This document shows, one piece after another, positions 38,738 through 48,737 of a stretch of 64,000 nucleotides of DNA (position 1 is the first letter of the stretch; the number at the start of each line of letters is the position of its first letter). Both the position numbers and the translations under genes were made by a program. Where the stretch lies: assembly GCA_030065575.1 (NCBI GenBank), contig JASJDZ010000009.1:1-64000 (forward strand). Direction: 5' to 3'. The DNA comes from Acidimicrobiia bacterium. GTDB taxonomy: Bacteria > Actinomycetota > Acidimicrobiia > Spongiisociales > UBA5794. The notes under the pieces were generated by a model. That model made no database searches and was not told the origin of the DNA. It saw only the letters and a program-made list of their open reading frames with translations.

Positions 38738-41239
38738 TCAGGCGCGAATGACTCTCGTGTCACCGGTGACCGGGCTCCGATCTAGCTCAATCAGATCTTC
38801 GATACGGTCCCGCAGTTCGGGAACGTGGCTCACGATCACGACCAGCCTGTCCGACGCATCGGCAACCAAGGATTCGATGCCCTCCATCGCAAGATCAAGG
38901 TGTTCCGGATCGAGAGTTCCGAATCCCTCGTCGAGGAAGAACGCGTCCAACCGTCCCCCGGTGCCGGCCACCATCTCGGCAAGAGCCAGAGCAAGCCCCA
39001 ATGAGGCCAGGAAAGTCTCACCACCGGAGAGGCTGTCGGAGCGCCGTGTCGTGTCGGCGGCGGTGAGATCGAGAATCCCGAACTGATCGTCGGCAAACCG
39101 GTAGCGACCCGCCGAGAGTCGCTGGAAGTGCTCGCTACCCAACTCGGCCAGCCTCGCTCGCTCGTCGTCCAGCAGGAACCTGATGAAACGTGAGTCAGTC
39201 AGGTCCGTGTTGATCCGTCCGAACAATGCGACTCGTTCGCCGAGCAGCGTCTGCTCTTCGATGAGTGAAGCCGACTTCTCGAGTTCGACGCGATCGGTGG
39301 CGATGTCCTTCTCTAGTCTCTCGATTCTGTCGGCCGCCACCGCAGCAGCGGTTGCGACATCGCCGGTCAGGCCGAGGCCCGCCAGCAGCTCCTCACGCTC
39401 CCTGCTCAGATCGGCACGAGTTTGCTCGAATCTGGCCTTGTCCTCTCGCAGCTGGGCGGTGACTTCGCTCCACCCGGTCCGCAACTCGTCGAGCCCGTGG
39501 CGAAGCGATTGGGCATCGTCGCCAATCTCCAGTTCGATCTCGAGGCGTGCTGCGAGGTCGGCCAGCTTCACTCCGAGTTCCTGAAGCAGCTTGGCGGCCT
39601 CCTGCTCATCGCGGATCGACTGATCATGGCGGCCCCGAACCTGGTCGACCCGACGTTGAGCATCGTTGCGGGATGCCACCGCCGAGTCGTACTTCTGCTT
39701 GCGCCGCTCCAGGTGCTCGGCAGGATCCCCGGCTCCCAGCAGCTTCTCGAGCCGGATTGTGGTCTCCTCCAAGTCGCCTCGCACCCGAACGGAGTCGTCT
39801 CTTGAACCGCCGAGTTGATTGACGGCCGCCTCGATCTTGTCTGAGGCCGACGAGACTTGCTCACGGCTCCGTTCCAGATTGGCCAGGCCGGTCGTGTGAA
39901 CCTCGTCGATGTCCTTCTTGGCCTGCCTGGCAGCGATGAGCAACGCTTCGAGGTCTTCCAGGTGTGTCGCCCCGGGTTCATCGGGCAGAGCAACGACCAG
40001 CTGCTCACACACGGGGCAGATTTCATCCTCAACCAGCCCGGCCCGCAATGTGGCTGCCATGTCGGCATGCCGGCCGCGCTCCAGCGTCTTCTCAGCCTCT
40101 TCGAGGATTTTTGCTGCCTCCGCTGCCCGGCCCAGCGTTGCATCACGCTCATGCTCAGACTCTTCGAGCCTGGTCGCAGCCGCAGCCGCTTCTTCTCTTG
40201 CTTCGGCAACAGCCTGCTCGGCGGCACGGATCCGGCGGTCGGCATCGACTACGGCCTTCAGCTGCGGCTCAGCGGCGGCGAGGTACTCAGCAGCCCGCTC
40301 CAAGACATCGGGCTCCCCTGCCTCGTTGATCTGGCTCAGGTTCAGCTCAGCCGAGTGAAGGGCGGCCTGGGCTTCGTCGAGATCGGCGGCGAGTGCAGCT
40401 CTGGCTCTCTCCGCCGTGCCGGCTTCCTGCAAGACCCGGTCGGTCTGCTCTTCGCCCGGCAGTTTGCCCACGTGTTCGTCGAGTGCTTGCAACCGCGCAA
40501 CGATCGAGTCCCTGTGATCAGCGGCTTCGCGAATCCGGTCATCCAGGGTGGCAGCCTTCTCCGCACCGGCTCGCAGCTTCTCTGCCCGCTCCCGGGCATC
40601 CTCGAGCTCCGTCTCGTTGGCTGCCAAACGCGCTTCGATCTCTCCAATCCGCTCGAGGCGAACCGAGAGCTTCTCGAGCGCTAGGTCGGCCGCATCGCGT
40701 CGCTCCTTGGCCAGCGTCTTCATCACGTCAACGCGATCGTGGCCAAATACTCCTTTGAGCACCCGATCCCGGTCTGCGGGTCGCGCCTGGAGGAACTCAG
40801 CAAACCTTCCCTGGGCTAGCAACACCGAACGCTCGAACGCCGAGAAGTCGAGTCCGAGGAGCTGTTGGATGCGATCGTTCACCTCACCCTCCAGGGTCAG
40901 CTTCTCGACCGGATCGAGGGCCGGATCCTCGTAGCGGTAGAGGGCATGTTTGCTGGCTCCTTTGCGGCGAATGGACCGGGCGGCCTCCCAGATCTCCCCC
41001 TCGACCTCAAAACGCAGCGCCACACTTGCGTCGCCGGCGCGCTGGTTGATCAGCGTTCGAGTGGCGGTAGGGATGCGCGGGGTTCTGCCGTATAGAGCAA
41101 AGACGATGCCATCGAGAATCGAGGACTTCCCACTGCCGATCGGCCCGACGATCCCGACCAGGCTTCGCTCGGCGAAATCAAGGGTGTGCTCACCTGCGTA
41201 GGAGCGGAAGTTCCGCAAGCGGAGCTCAAGAGGACGCAT
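38738..41239 (-). CDS. sbcC: DNA repair exonuclease SbcCD ATPase subunit (Rad50-like)
   Basis: MRPLELRLRNFRSYAGEHTLDF...GPIGSGKSSILDGI; CPVCEQ hook; SLSGGETFLASLGLALAL. Confidence 0.94.
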   Translation of the reverse strand: MRPLELRLRNFRSYAGEHTLDFAERSLVGIVGPIGSGKSSILDGIVFALYGRTPRIPTATRTLINQRAGDASVALRFEVEGEIWEAARSIRRKGASKHALYRYEDPALDPVEKLTLEGEVNDRIQQLLGLDFSAFERSVLLAQGRFAEFLQARPADRDRVLKGVFGHDRVDVMKTLAKERRDAADLALEKLSVRLERIGEIEARLAANETELEDARERAEKLRAGAEKAATLDDRIREAADHRDSIVARLQALDEHVGKLPGEEQTDRVLQEAGTAERARAALAADLDEAQAALHSAELNLSQINEAGEPDVLERAAEYLAAAEPQLKAVVDADRRIRAAEQAVAEAREEAAAAATRLEESEHERDATLGRAAEAAKILEEAEKTLERGRHADMAATLRAGLVEDEICPVCEQLVVALPDEPGATHLEDLEALLIAARQAKKDIDEVHTTGLANLERSREQVSSASDKIEAAVNQLGGSRDDSVRVRGDLEETTIRLEKLLGAGDPAEHLERRKQKYDSAVASRNDAQRRVDQVRGRHDQSIRDEQEAAKLLQELGVKLADLAARLEIELEIGDDAQSLRHGLDELRTGWSEVTAQLREDKARFEQTRADLSREREELLAGLGLTGDVATAAAVAADRIERLEKDIATDRVELEKSASLIEEQTLLGERVALFGRINTDLTDSRFIRFLLDDERARLAELGSEHFQRLSAGRYRFADDQFGILDLTAADTTRRSDSLSGGETFLASLGLALALAEMVAGTGGRLDAFFLDEGFGTLDPEHLDLAMEGIESLVADASDRLVVIVSHVPELRDRIEDLIELDRSPVTGDTRVIRA

Positions 41240-42395
41240 AACCGGCCTCCTCCATCACCTCTCGGAAGGCAGCGAGCAGCTCGGGGGGCGCCACCACCCC
41301 CTCGTTCTCTAGGTAGTAGGCGCCGTACAGTTCGTCGAGGCTCTGACCGGCCCGCGAGGTCGCATCGGTCTCGGCGCGCGGGTACTCGGCCCGCACATTG
41401 ACGAGGTAGTCGAACTCGGCGCGGGCTCGATCAACAAGACCGGGATCGGGCCCGGCTGTGGTCACCGTCAGATCGAGGTAGCTCTCGCGCAAGTCGTCCC
41501 GGACGAGCAAATCTCCCCACTCCCCGACTGCTCGAACAAGGCGACGACCACCGGTCAGCCCGACCGAACGGACCGTCGCAGGCAGCCCGGGCTCAACGTC
41601 GACGAGGACCACTCTCTTCTCTTCCCCGGCCTCACCGAAGTCGAGCTCGAGCAGGGAACCGGCGTACTCGGCAGGCACCTTGGCCCCCGGTACCGGCTGC
41701 GGGGCGTGGATGTGCCCCATCGCCACGTACTGCGGGCCGGGCGGAATCGCCTCCGAGGTTGCCGCATAGGCCTCACCCATGTGCAGAGAGCGCTCGCCCC
41801 GGGCGGCGCCGTGGCCGTGCACCTCGACCCCACCCACGAGGAAGTGGGCAATCAGGAATTGGACTGCGTCGGCTCCGGCGAGCTTCCCCGCGTAGTCGGA
41901 GTAGGCCTCCGAGATACTGCGCAAGCGGTCGGCGTACTTCTTGTAGTGGTCTGCAACTACATCCCAAACGTGGAAGGCACGCCCTTCACGCAAGAACGGG
42001 AAGCAACTCACCACCGCTCGCCCCGAAGATGTCTGGATGTCGAGGACGGCTCCCTCATCGGGGCGCTTGATTTCGCCGACCATGTGAATGTTCTGGGAGC
42101 GCAGGAAGGGCGCCAGCGCCTCGAAGAAACCCACCGAGTCGTGGTTGCCCGCAATGACCACCACGGGCCGGCGGCCACCGTCGGTCAGGCCAACCAAACC
42201 GGTGAAGGCGATGTCGAGAGCCTCGACCGGGGGAACCGGTCGATCAAACAGGTCACCCGAGTGCAGGACGATATCGACGTCCTCTGCGTCGGCGATGGCA
42301 ATCACCTCATCAATTACGGCCCGGTACTCGTCTGAGCGGCCGTAGCGCCCGATCCGCTTGCCGACGTGCCAGTCGGAGGTATGTAGTGCTCTCAC
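41226..42395 (-). CDS. sbcD: Exonuclease SbcCD nuclease subunit (Mre11-like)
   Basis: MRALHTSDWHVGKRIG, LHSGDLFDRP, VIAGNHDS, GHIHAPQ. Confidence 0.95.
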   Translation of the reverse strand: MRALHTSDWHVGKRIGRYGRSDEYRAVIDEVIAIADAEDVDIVLHSGDLFDRPVPPVEALDIAFTGLVGLTDGGRRPVVVIAGNHDSVGFFEALAPFLRSQNIHMVGEIKRPDEGAVLDIQTSSGRAVVSCFPFLREGRAFHVWDVVADHYKKYADRLRSISEAYSDYAGKLAGADAVQFLIAHFLVGGVEVHGHGAARGERSLHMGEAYAATSEAIPPGPQYVAMGHIHAPQPVPGAKVPAEYAGSLLELDFGEAGEEKRVVLVDVEPGLPATVRSVGLTGGRRLVRAVGEWGDLLVRDDLRESYLDLTVTTAGPDPGLVDRARAEFDYLVNVRAEYPRAETDATSRAGQSLDELYGAYYLENEGVVAPPELLAAFREVMEEAGYASS

Positions 42396-44125
42396 AGCCC
42401 CTCAAATGGATCGCTCGATGTTGTATCGACTTCCTCCTTGCGGGTTGCCCAAGGTGGGAAGGGGAACTCGACAACCAGAGGGACAGGCAAGGCGGGTTGA
42501 CTGACCACCATGGTTCCCGGCTTGAGCAGTCGGGCACGCGCCCGGGTTGAAGGCAACATCCAGCCGTATTCGGAGCGCTCGGCCTCGGCGGCATCGAGGC
42601 GGCCCGCCACCCTGATCGCAGCGTTCTCCATCACCTCAGAAGCGACACGCGACGCCGTCTGCTGCGCTCCGACCAGGAGTACGCCCAGTGACCGACCCCG
42701 CTGTGCGATATCGATGAGCATCTCCTTCAAGGGACTGTTGCCTTCACGCGGCGCATACTTGTTGAGCTCATCGAGCACGATCACCGACAGCGGAAGCCGC
42801 TGGCCGGTTTGCTCCTTTTCGGCGAAGGTCTCTGCCAACAGCGCCCCGACGACAAATCGCTGCCCGAGGTCGTGGAGCGACTGGATGGCAACGACGGTCA
42901 CCTGGGCGGCCCGACGATCGATCCTCCGGGTCTCCCCCGCCTGCACCAGGTGCCCCAATCGGTGTGCGGCCGAGTGAAGACGACGCGCAAAAGCGGAAAC
43001 CGTGCCCGCCTGCACGCGGCCGGTCCACCGCTGGTCCGGCTCGCCATCCTCGGGGTCAACAAACTCCTCGATGCCTTCTACAAGGGTGCGCAAGTCGGTA
43101 ATGACCCGCTCTCCGGGATTGGGAACAACACTGGCTCCGGGTCCGTGCCCTTCGATCGGATCGCGGAGAACGATGGCGCCGGGACGTCCGGCAACGTCCA
43201 CGGCGTAGCGCTGCAGTTGGGAACGCACTCGCTCCTCGATGAAGGGGATCTGGTTGCGGCTGTCGGTGGCATCGGTGAACAGGAACCGCAGCAGCCCATC
43301 GTCAACGAACTCGCGCGGTGACCAGGTGAAGGCTGCAACCCCCTCCTGACGGCCGCCGGTGTCGGGAACAACAACATCACCGCTCTGCGGGCGCGGCGGC
43401 GCCCAGAATGACACAGAGGGGAACGGCTCCGGCTCAACCCCCAGCGCGGCCCAACCCTCTGCCGCGACCGAATCGAAGTAGCGATTGTGCTTGTCCAGCC
43501 AGAGCAGATCCTCGCCCTTTACGTTGAACACGAGGATGCGAAGGTTGGCCGCCCCTTCGCCGAGCACATCGGGCCGGGCGGTGAGCAGCCGCAGGAAGAA
43601 GAGCGCAAATGACGTCTTCGTAGCCACACCGGAGATCCCGGAAATGGACATGTGCCCACCCTTACGACCGTCGAAGAAGTCCAGGTCGACGAACACCGGA
43701 TCGCCATCCCTTCCCAATCCAATCGGGAGCGGCCGACCCATTTCATCAACATAGAGCGCTTTCTCACGCTCCCCGTTGCGGGCTCGCTCCACCTGCTCCC
43801 CCGGGTCGGGCGACACCCACAGCTCCGGATCAACACGGGTAATCGCAATCTCCGCGGAGCGGACCTTGGCCCCGGGAAGAGTGCCATCAACTGCGATGCG
43901 ATGGGTGTCGCTCTCGAAGTTGGCCCCCTCATAGACCGCAGCCACCTCAGTGACGATGCCATAGGTCCGAACCTCGCCTTGCTGCGGAACCTGAGTGCGC
44001 ACCACAACCAGGTCGTCCAGCTGGAGGTATTCAGCGTCGTCGAGGACGACCCGAAACTCACGGGTTGACGTGTGCTCCGTGCCGAGAACCCGGCCGACGC
44101 CGTTGTCGCTGTCTTTGCTCGTCAT
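42392..44125 (-). CDS. HerA-like ATPase (DUF87)
   Basis: HMSISGISGVATKTSFALF P-loop-like segment; VIVLDELNKYAPREG Walker B; LLVGAQQTASRVASEVMENA. Confidence 0.85.
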   Translation of the reverse strand: MTSKDSDNGVGRVLGTEHTSTREFRVVLDDAEYLQLDDLVVVRTQVPQQGEVRTYGIVTEVAAVYEGANFESDTHRIAVDGTLPGAKVRSAEIAITRVDPELWVSPDPGEQVERARNGEREKALYVDEMGRPLPIGLGRDGDPVFVDLDFFDGRKGGHMSISGISGVATKTSFALFFLRLLTARPDVLGEGAANLRILVFNVKGEDLLWLDKHNRYFDSVAAEGWAALGVEPEPFPSVSFWAPPRPQSGDVVVPDTGGRQEGVAAFTWSPREFVDDGLLRFLFTDATDSRNQIPFIEERVRSQLQRYAVDVAGRPGAIVLRDPIEGHGPGASVVPNPGERVITDLRTLVEGIEEFVDPEDGEPDQRWTGRVQAGTVSAFARRLHSAAHRLGHLVQAGETRRIDRRAAQVTVVAIQSLHDLGQRFVVGALLAETFAEKEQTGQRLPLSVIVLDELNKYAPREGNSPLKEMLIDIAQRGRSLGVLLVGAQQTASRVASEVMENAAIRVAGRLDAAEAERSEYGWMLPSTRARARLLKPGTMVVSQPALPVPLVVEFPFPPWATRKEEVDTTSSDPFEGL

Positions 44126-44126
44126 C

Positions 44127-45074
44127 TCATGCCTCCACGCCGGCGCCCGCCACGGCGGACCGTAGCGCACGGTACACAAATGCCGGGTCACCGAGCATCC
44201 GGCGCAATTCCCTCTCCAAGGCGGCAATCGGCACCAGGTTCTGCGGAGCCCGCGGATCGATGTGCGGAGCGGAACCGACCAGGGGAAGCAGCGCGGCGGT
44301 TCGGTTGGCTATCGACACCGCTGTGGCCGTCGGCAGCGCGCTCGACACCTCGCACCGCACAACCCCGGTCCAGGAGTGACCCCCGGGCAGATCGGCGAGC
44401 CGTTGATACCAGGAGTAGCGCTCGTATTGACCCCCACGACCGATCACGAAGAGCGGCGTTCGCTGGCCGGCTCGAACCCGGCCGATGACCGGAGCTTGCT
44501 GTGGGGAGAGGTACGGAGCCCGATGGCTCTTGATGTAGCCGACCTTCTCGGTGGCAGACAGATCGTTGATCGGCCCGTCAGCAACAACAAACAGCCCACT
44601 CTGGGCCAGTCCCTCGGACAGGGCAGCCTCCGCTTTGCGCATTGCCCCGTGGAACCTCTTGATCAACGCACCGGGATCGGAGTCAGGTACGGATTCTGAA
44701 CGGTAGATGATCCCGCTGCTATCAGGAATGGGCGCCCCCTGCCCGTTACCGAAAACCGCGAGTCGCTCGACTCGCAGGTCGCGGTAGTCGGAACGACCGC
44801 CTGCCCTGTCCCAGACGACCGCGCCGACGCCGTAGCTACCGCAGATTCCGAAGGTTGGGCCCTGGGGATCGTCGAGGGTCACTCGGGCGTCAATCCGCCG
44901 CACCCCGTCGACAAAAGCAACCACCCCCACGCCATCGTCGACGCCCGGAAGCGGGGCCCACGGCCCATCCACTTCTACCGTCTCATCGACCTTCTCCGGA
45001 TCGGCGAGGGCGTCGTCAGTCTCGAACGGGCTTCCGTACTCCGGAGCCCAGCCTTCTACGAACAGTTGACCCAT
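44127..45074 (-). CDS. NurA-like 5'-3' nuclease
   Basis: VVAFVDGVRRIDARV, VGYIKSHRAPYL; 1 nt upstream of the herA-like start. Confidence 0.75.
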   Translation of the reverse strand: MGQLFVEGWAPEYGSPFETDDALADPEKVDETVEVDGPWAPLPGVDDGVGVVAFVDGVRRIDARVTLDDPQGPTFGICGSYGVGAVVWDRAGGRSDYRDLRVERLAVFGNGQGAPIPDSSGIIYRSESVPDSDPGALIKRFHGAMRKAEAALSEGLAQSGLFVVADGPINDLSATEKVGYIKSHRAPYLSPQQAPVIGRVRAGQRTPLFVIGRGGQYERYSWYQRLADLPGGHSWTGVVRCEVSSALPTATAVSIANRTAALLPLVGSAPHIDPRAPQNLVPIAALERELRRMLGDPAFVYRALRSAVAGAGVEA

Positions 45075-45142
45075 CGCGGCGATGGTAACTGTCACCCCCG
45101 ACACAAACCTGGATTGCGCAGAGCCGTCGGCGAGGAGCCAGA

Positions 45143-46600
45143 ATGGCGCACATGGCTGCCCCGATCGACATCGATTACACGCGCAAGTGGCACGTGATGA
45201 TCGCCACCGGCTCCGGGATCTTCCTGGGCACGATTGACTCGAGCATCGTGAACGTGGCCCTGCCGACGATGGCAGATGACCTGGGAACGTCGTTCGCAGC
45301 GGTGCAATGGGTAGTGGTGGCCTACATACTGACGCTGGCCACGCTCACCCTTGGTGTCGGCCGACTCGGTGACATGCTGGGCAAGAAGCCCATCTACACG
45401 ACCGGCTTTGCTGTGTTCACGTTCGGTTCCGTGCTGTGCGGATTTGCCCCCTCGATCGGATGGCTGGTCGTGTTTCGGGTTGCGCAAGCTATCGGCGCTT
45501 CGATGCTGTTTGCCCTCGGGATGGCGATCATCACCCAGGCGTTCCCCGCGAGCGAACGCGGCAAGGCGCTCGGGATCTCCGGCGCCCTCGTATCTGTCGG
45601 AATTGCAATCGGACCGACGCTCGGCGGCTTCATCGTCGACCAATGGTCGTGGCGCTGGATCTTCTTCGTGAACCTTCCGATCGGCATCTTCGGGACACTG
45701 GCGGCGCATCGCTTCGTGCCCGACGTTCCTCCCCCCGGCGGGCAGCGTTTCGACTATCTCGGAGCAGCCGTCTTCTTCTCCGGCCTCCTATCGTTCATGC
45801 TCGGTCTCTCCCTGGCCCAGAGCCGGGGGTTCGCATCGATGCCGGTGCTCTCGCTGCTGGCAATCGGCTTGCTGGCCTTGCTCGGGTTTGTCGCAATCGA
45901 ACGCAGCGTCTCTCAGCCTATGTTGGACCTGACCCTCTTCCGCAATCGACTGCTGACCATCAATCTGGTCACAGGGTGGATGACCTTCCTTGCGATTTCC
46001 GGGGTCTTCATACTCGTGCCGTTCTACCTGGAGAACACTCTCGGCGCGTCACCCCGTCAGGTGGGCCTGGTGATCGCGCCGGCACCCGTACTCCTCGGGC
46101 TGTCTGCACCGGTAAGTGGTTCGATATCGGATCGAATAGGGCCGCGCCGTGTCCTCGTGCTCGGGCTGGTCGTCCTGGTTGCCGCGTACGCAACGATGCA
46201 GCTGCTCCGCGATGACTCACCGCTGTGGATGATCATGATCTTCATGGCCCTGGGCGGGCTCGGAATGGGGATATTCCAGTCCCCCAACAACAGTGCCGTG
46301 ATGGGATCGGCCCGGGCAGAACGGCTCGGGGTGACGTCCGCCATGCTGGGCATCACCAGGAACACCGGCCAGTTGAGCGGAGTAGCCGTCCTCGGTGCGA
46401 TCTGGGCGCTGCGGGTCTCGCATCACACCGGCATGACCATTGACGTACAGGAGGCCCCTGGTTTCGCTCAGGCCGCTGCGCTAAGAGATGTCGGGGCGAT
46501 CCTCACGGTGTTGATGCTCATCGCCGTGGCGATGTCGCTGTGGGGCCTGACCGAGGAAAGGCGCAGAAGCAGAACCTCGGAAGCGCCGGGCGATCAGTAG
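45143..46600 (+). CDS. MFS transporter, DHA2/EmrB-QacA type
   Basis: GTIDSSIVNVALPTMADDLG, WVVVAYILTLATLTLGVGRLGDMLGKK. Confidence 0.92.
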   Translation: MAHMAAPIDIDYTRKWHVMIATGSGIFLGTIDSSIVNVALPTMADDLGTSFAAVQWVVVAYILTLATLTLGVGRLGDMLGKKPIYTTGFAVFTFGSVLCGFAPSIGWLVVFRVAQAIGASMLFALGMAIITQAFPASERGKALGISGALVSVGIAIGPTLGGFIVDQWSWRWIFFVNLPIGIFGTLAAHRFVPDVPPPGGQRFDYLGAAVFFSGLLSFMLGLSLAQSRGFASMPVLSLLAIGLLALLGFVAIERSVSQPMLDLTLFRNRLLTINLVTGWMTFLAISGVFILVPFYLENTLGASPRQVGLVIAPAPVLLGLSAPVSGSISDRIGPRRVLVLGLVVLVAAYATMQLLRDDSPLWMIMIFMALGGLGMGIFQSPNNSAVMGSARAERLGVTSAMLGITRNTGQLSGVAVLGAIWALRVSHHTGMTIDVQEAPGFAQAAALRDVGAILTVLMLIAVAMSLWGLTEERRRSRTSEAPGDQ

Positions 46601-47529
46601 CGGCTGAGTCGGTCAACCAGGAGCGTGTAGAACCGATCGGAATCGAGGCTGAGCGCCACCTGGGCATTGGGTGGCTCACGGTGCCAGTCTGCGGTTGTTT
46701 GGCCATGAGTCGCCCCGGAATCTGTCACCACTGTCACCCGACCGGACCGTAGCGTGAAGATGCCCGGCTCGATCAGGTAGGCAATGACGGTGGGGTCGTG
46801 TAGCGGGAATCCTTCGAAACCGTAGAGAGCGATGTCGAATCTCTCGACAAAGTCGAGCATGGCGCCGACCGCGTTCCCAACCGGCTCTCCCAAGGCACGG
46901 AATGCGGCAACACGATCGGGCGTTGCCTGGGCCTGGTGGGTCACATCGAGCGGCATGATCGTGATAGGAACGCCGCTCTCCAGCACTACATGGGCGGCAT
47001 GCGGATCAACGTAGATATTGAACTCGGCGGTCGTCGTGATGTTGCCACCGGCGTGGAAACTCCCCCCCATGATCACAAACTCGGCAATGCTCGCTGCAAT
47101 GTCGGGAGCCTTGACCAGCGCCATACCCATGTTGGTCATGGGGCCGATCAGGCAAACCGTGATCGAGCGGGGTGAGGCAGCTCGCAGTGTGTCGACGAGG
47201 TAGTCCACGGCATGTTCGGACTCGACACCGTGCGTGGGCTCGGGCAGGTCCGGGCCGTCCAGTCCGCTCTCTCCGTGCACGTACTCGGCCGTGACCAGGT
47301 CGTTCACCATGGGGCGGGCGCAACCCTCGTATATCGGAATCTCGTGACGGCCGACCAGCTCGCGGAGCCGCAGCGCGTTGTACGTGATCTTGTCGAGTTG
47401 CGCGTTGCCGGCAACGGTGGTCACCCCGATGACCTCCACGTCATCGGTCGATGCCATAGCCATCAGCAAGGCGAAAGCATCATCGTGACCCGGGTCGGTA
47501 TCGATGATTATCGGCTTCGTCACAACCAC
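46594..47529 (-). CDS. Nucleoside hydrolase
   Basis: PIIIDTDPGHDDAFALLMA signature; FNIYVDPHAAHVV. Confidence 0.94.
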   Translation of the reverse strand: MVVTKPIIIDTDPGHDDAFALLMAMASTDDVEVIGVTTVAGNAQLDKITYNALRLRELVGRHEIPIYEGCARPMVNDLVTAEYVHGESGLDGPDLPEPTHGVESEHAVDYLVDTLRAASPRSITVCLIGPMTNMGMALVKAPDIAASIAEFVIMGGSFHAGGNITTTAEFNIYVDPHAAHVVLESGVPITIMPLDVTHQAQATPDRVAAFRALGEPVGNAVGAMLDFVERFDIALYGFEGFPLHDPTVIAYLIEPGIFTLRSGRVTVVTDSGATHGQTTADWHREPPNAQVALSLDSDRFYTLLVDRLSRY

Positions 47530-48119
47530 TCCTCCACATCGGCTGCGATGTCCTCACCAGGCGTGCCGAACCCGAACGATTCGACAAGCCTTCCTTCGGC
47601 GTCGATCAGGTAAGTGCCGGCCCAGTGATCCACCAGGTAGCCGGTGGCCGCAGTGCCTTCGTGGGCCTGATAGAAGACGCCGTAGTCAGCTGCCACGGTA
47701 GCTATTTGGTCATCAGTACCGGTGAACCCGACAAAGGAAGGGTCGAAGTAGTCCATGTACGAGCCCAGTGCCTCGGGAGTGTCGCGGGCGGGATCGACCG
47801 AGATCATCATCACCTGGACGCGATCGCGGTCGCCCGGATCTAGAGCCGCCACTGCGGTGGCAAGCTCAGCCAGCGAGGCAGGGCAGATGTCGGGACAGAA
47901 CGTGTACCCGAAGTAGAGGAGCACCACCTTGCCCCGATAATCCGACAGGGACCCAGCCTCCCCCGAGTCGTCGGTCAGGGAGAACGCCGGCGCCGCTCCC
48001 GGGTTGGAGTAAACCGTCCCGGCGAACGTATGCGGCTCTCCGCGTAGCGATAGGAACACGAAGGCGACAAGAACGCCGGCCACAGCGGAAGCAAGTATCA
48101 GGGCAGATCGTCGCATCAC
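47520..48119 (-). CDS. SCO1/SenC copper chaperone 1
   Basis: YFGYTFCPDICPASL and GYLVDHWAGTYLID (Cys-Cys-His). Confidence 0.92.
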   Translation of the reverse strand: MMRRSALILASAVAGVLVAFVFLSLRGEPHTFAGTVYSNPGAAPAFSLTDDSGEAGSLSDYRGKVVLLYFGYTFCPDICPASLAELATAVAALDPGDRDRVQVMMISVDPARDTPEALGSYMDYFDPSFVGFTGTDDQIATVAADYGVFYQAHEGTAATGYLVDHWAGTYLIDAEGRLVESFGFGTPGEDIAADVEEWL

Positions 48120-48122
48120 GCC

Positions 48123-48737
48123 CTATCCAATGAAGTAGTCGATGTCGGCGGCGATCTGCTCTGCCGATCCTTCGAATGGGAGGACCAGCTTCAGATAGCC
48201 TTCGCGGTCCACCAGGATCACAGTGGAGGTGTGATCGATCGTGTAGCCCGTACCGACCGACCCCTCGGCGCGCTCGTAAACGACCCCGTAGAGAGTCGCC
48301 ACCCGATTCACCGTCGCCTCATCACCGGTCACCCCGATGAAATCGGGATGGAAGTGAGTGACGTAGTCCTTCAGCAGCTCGGGAGTGTCCCGATCCGGAT
48401 CGACCGAAACCATCATCACCTGGACGTCTTCGGCTCTGTCCCCGAGCAGGGCAAGAGACTTCGCGAGCTTGTTCAGCGTCGCCGGGCAAACGTCGGGACA
48501 GAACGTGTAGCCGAAGTAGACCACAACCACCTTGCCTTCGAAGTCCGTCATTCGGACCGTGCCATCTGCAGACACCAGCTCGAGCCGCGGAGCCTTCTGC
48601 GTGGACTGGATGACGGCCCCACCGAAGATGTGGGGACGGAAACGGGGTAGCACGAAGTACCAGGCGATCAACACCCCGATGACCGCTACTGCTACGCCGA
48701 TGGCGACACGCTTGCCGACGATGCTCATGGGTAGCAC
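48123..48737 (-). CDS. SCO1/SenC copper chaperone 2
   Basis: YFGYTFCPDVCPATL and GYTIDHTSTVILVD. Confidence 0.92.
   Translation of the reverse strand: MLPMSIVGKRVAIGVAVAVIGVLIAWYFVLPRFRPHIFGGAVIQSTQKAPRLELVSADGTVRMTDFEGKVVVVYFGYTFCPDVCPATLNKLAKSLALLGDRAEDVQVMMVSVDPDRDTPELLKDYVTHFHPDFIGVTGDEATVNRVATLYGVVYERAEGSVGTGYTIDHTSTVILVDREGYLKLVLPFEGSAEQIAADIDYFIG

Noticed and set aside
38748-40934. Several Ser/Arg-rich plus-strand ORFs opposite sbcC
   Set aside because: Antisense shadow ORFs caused by GC-rich codon bias in the minus-strand gene; same for most opposite-strand ORFs across the window.
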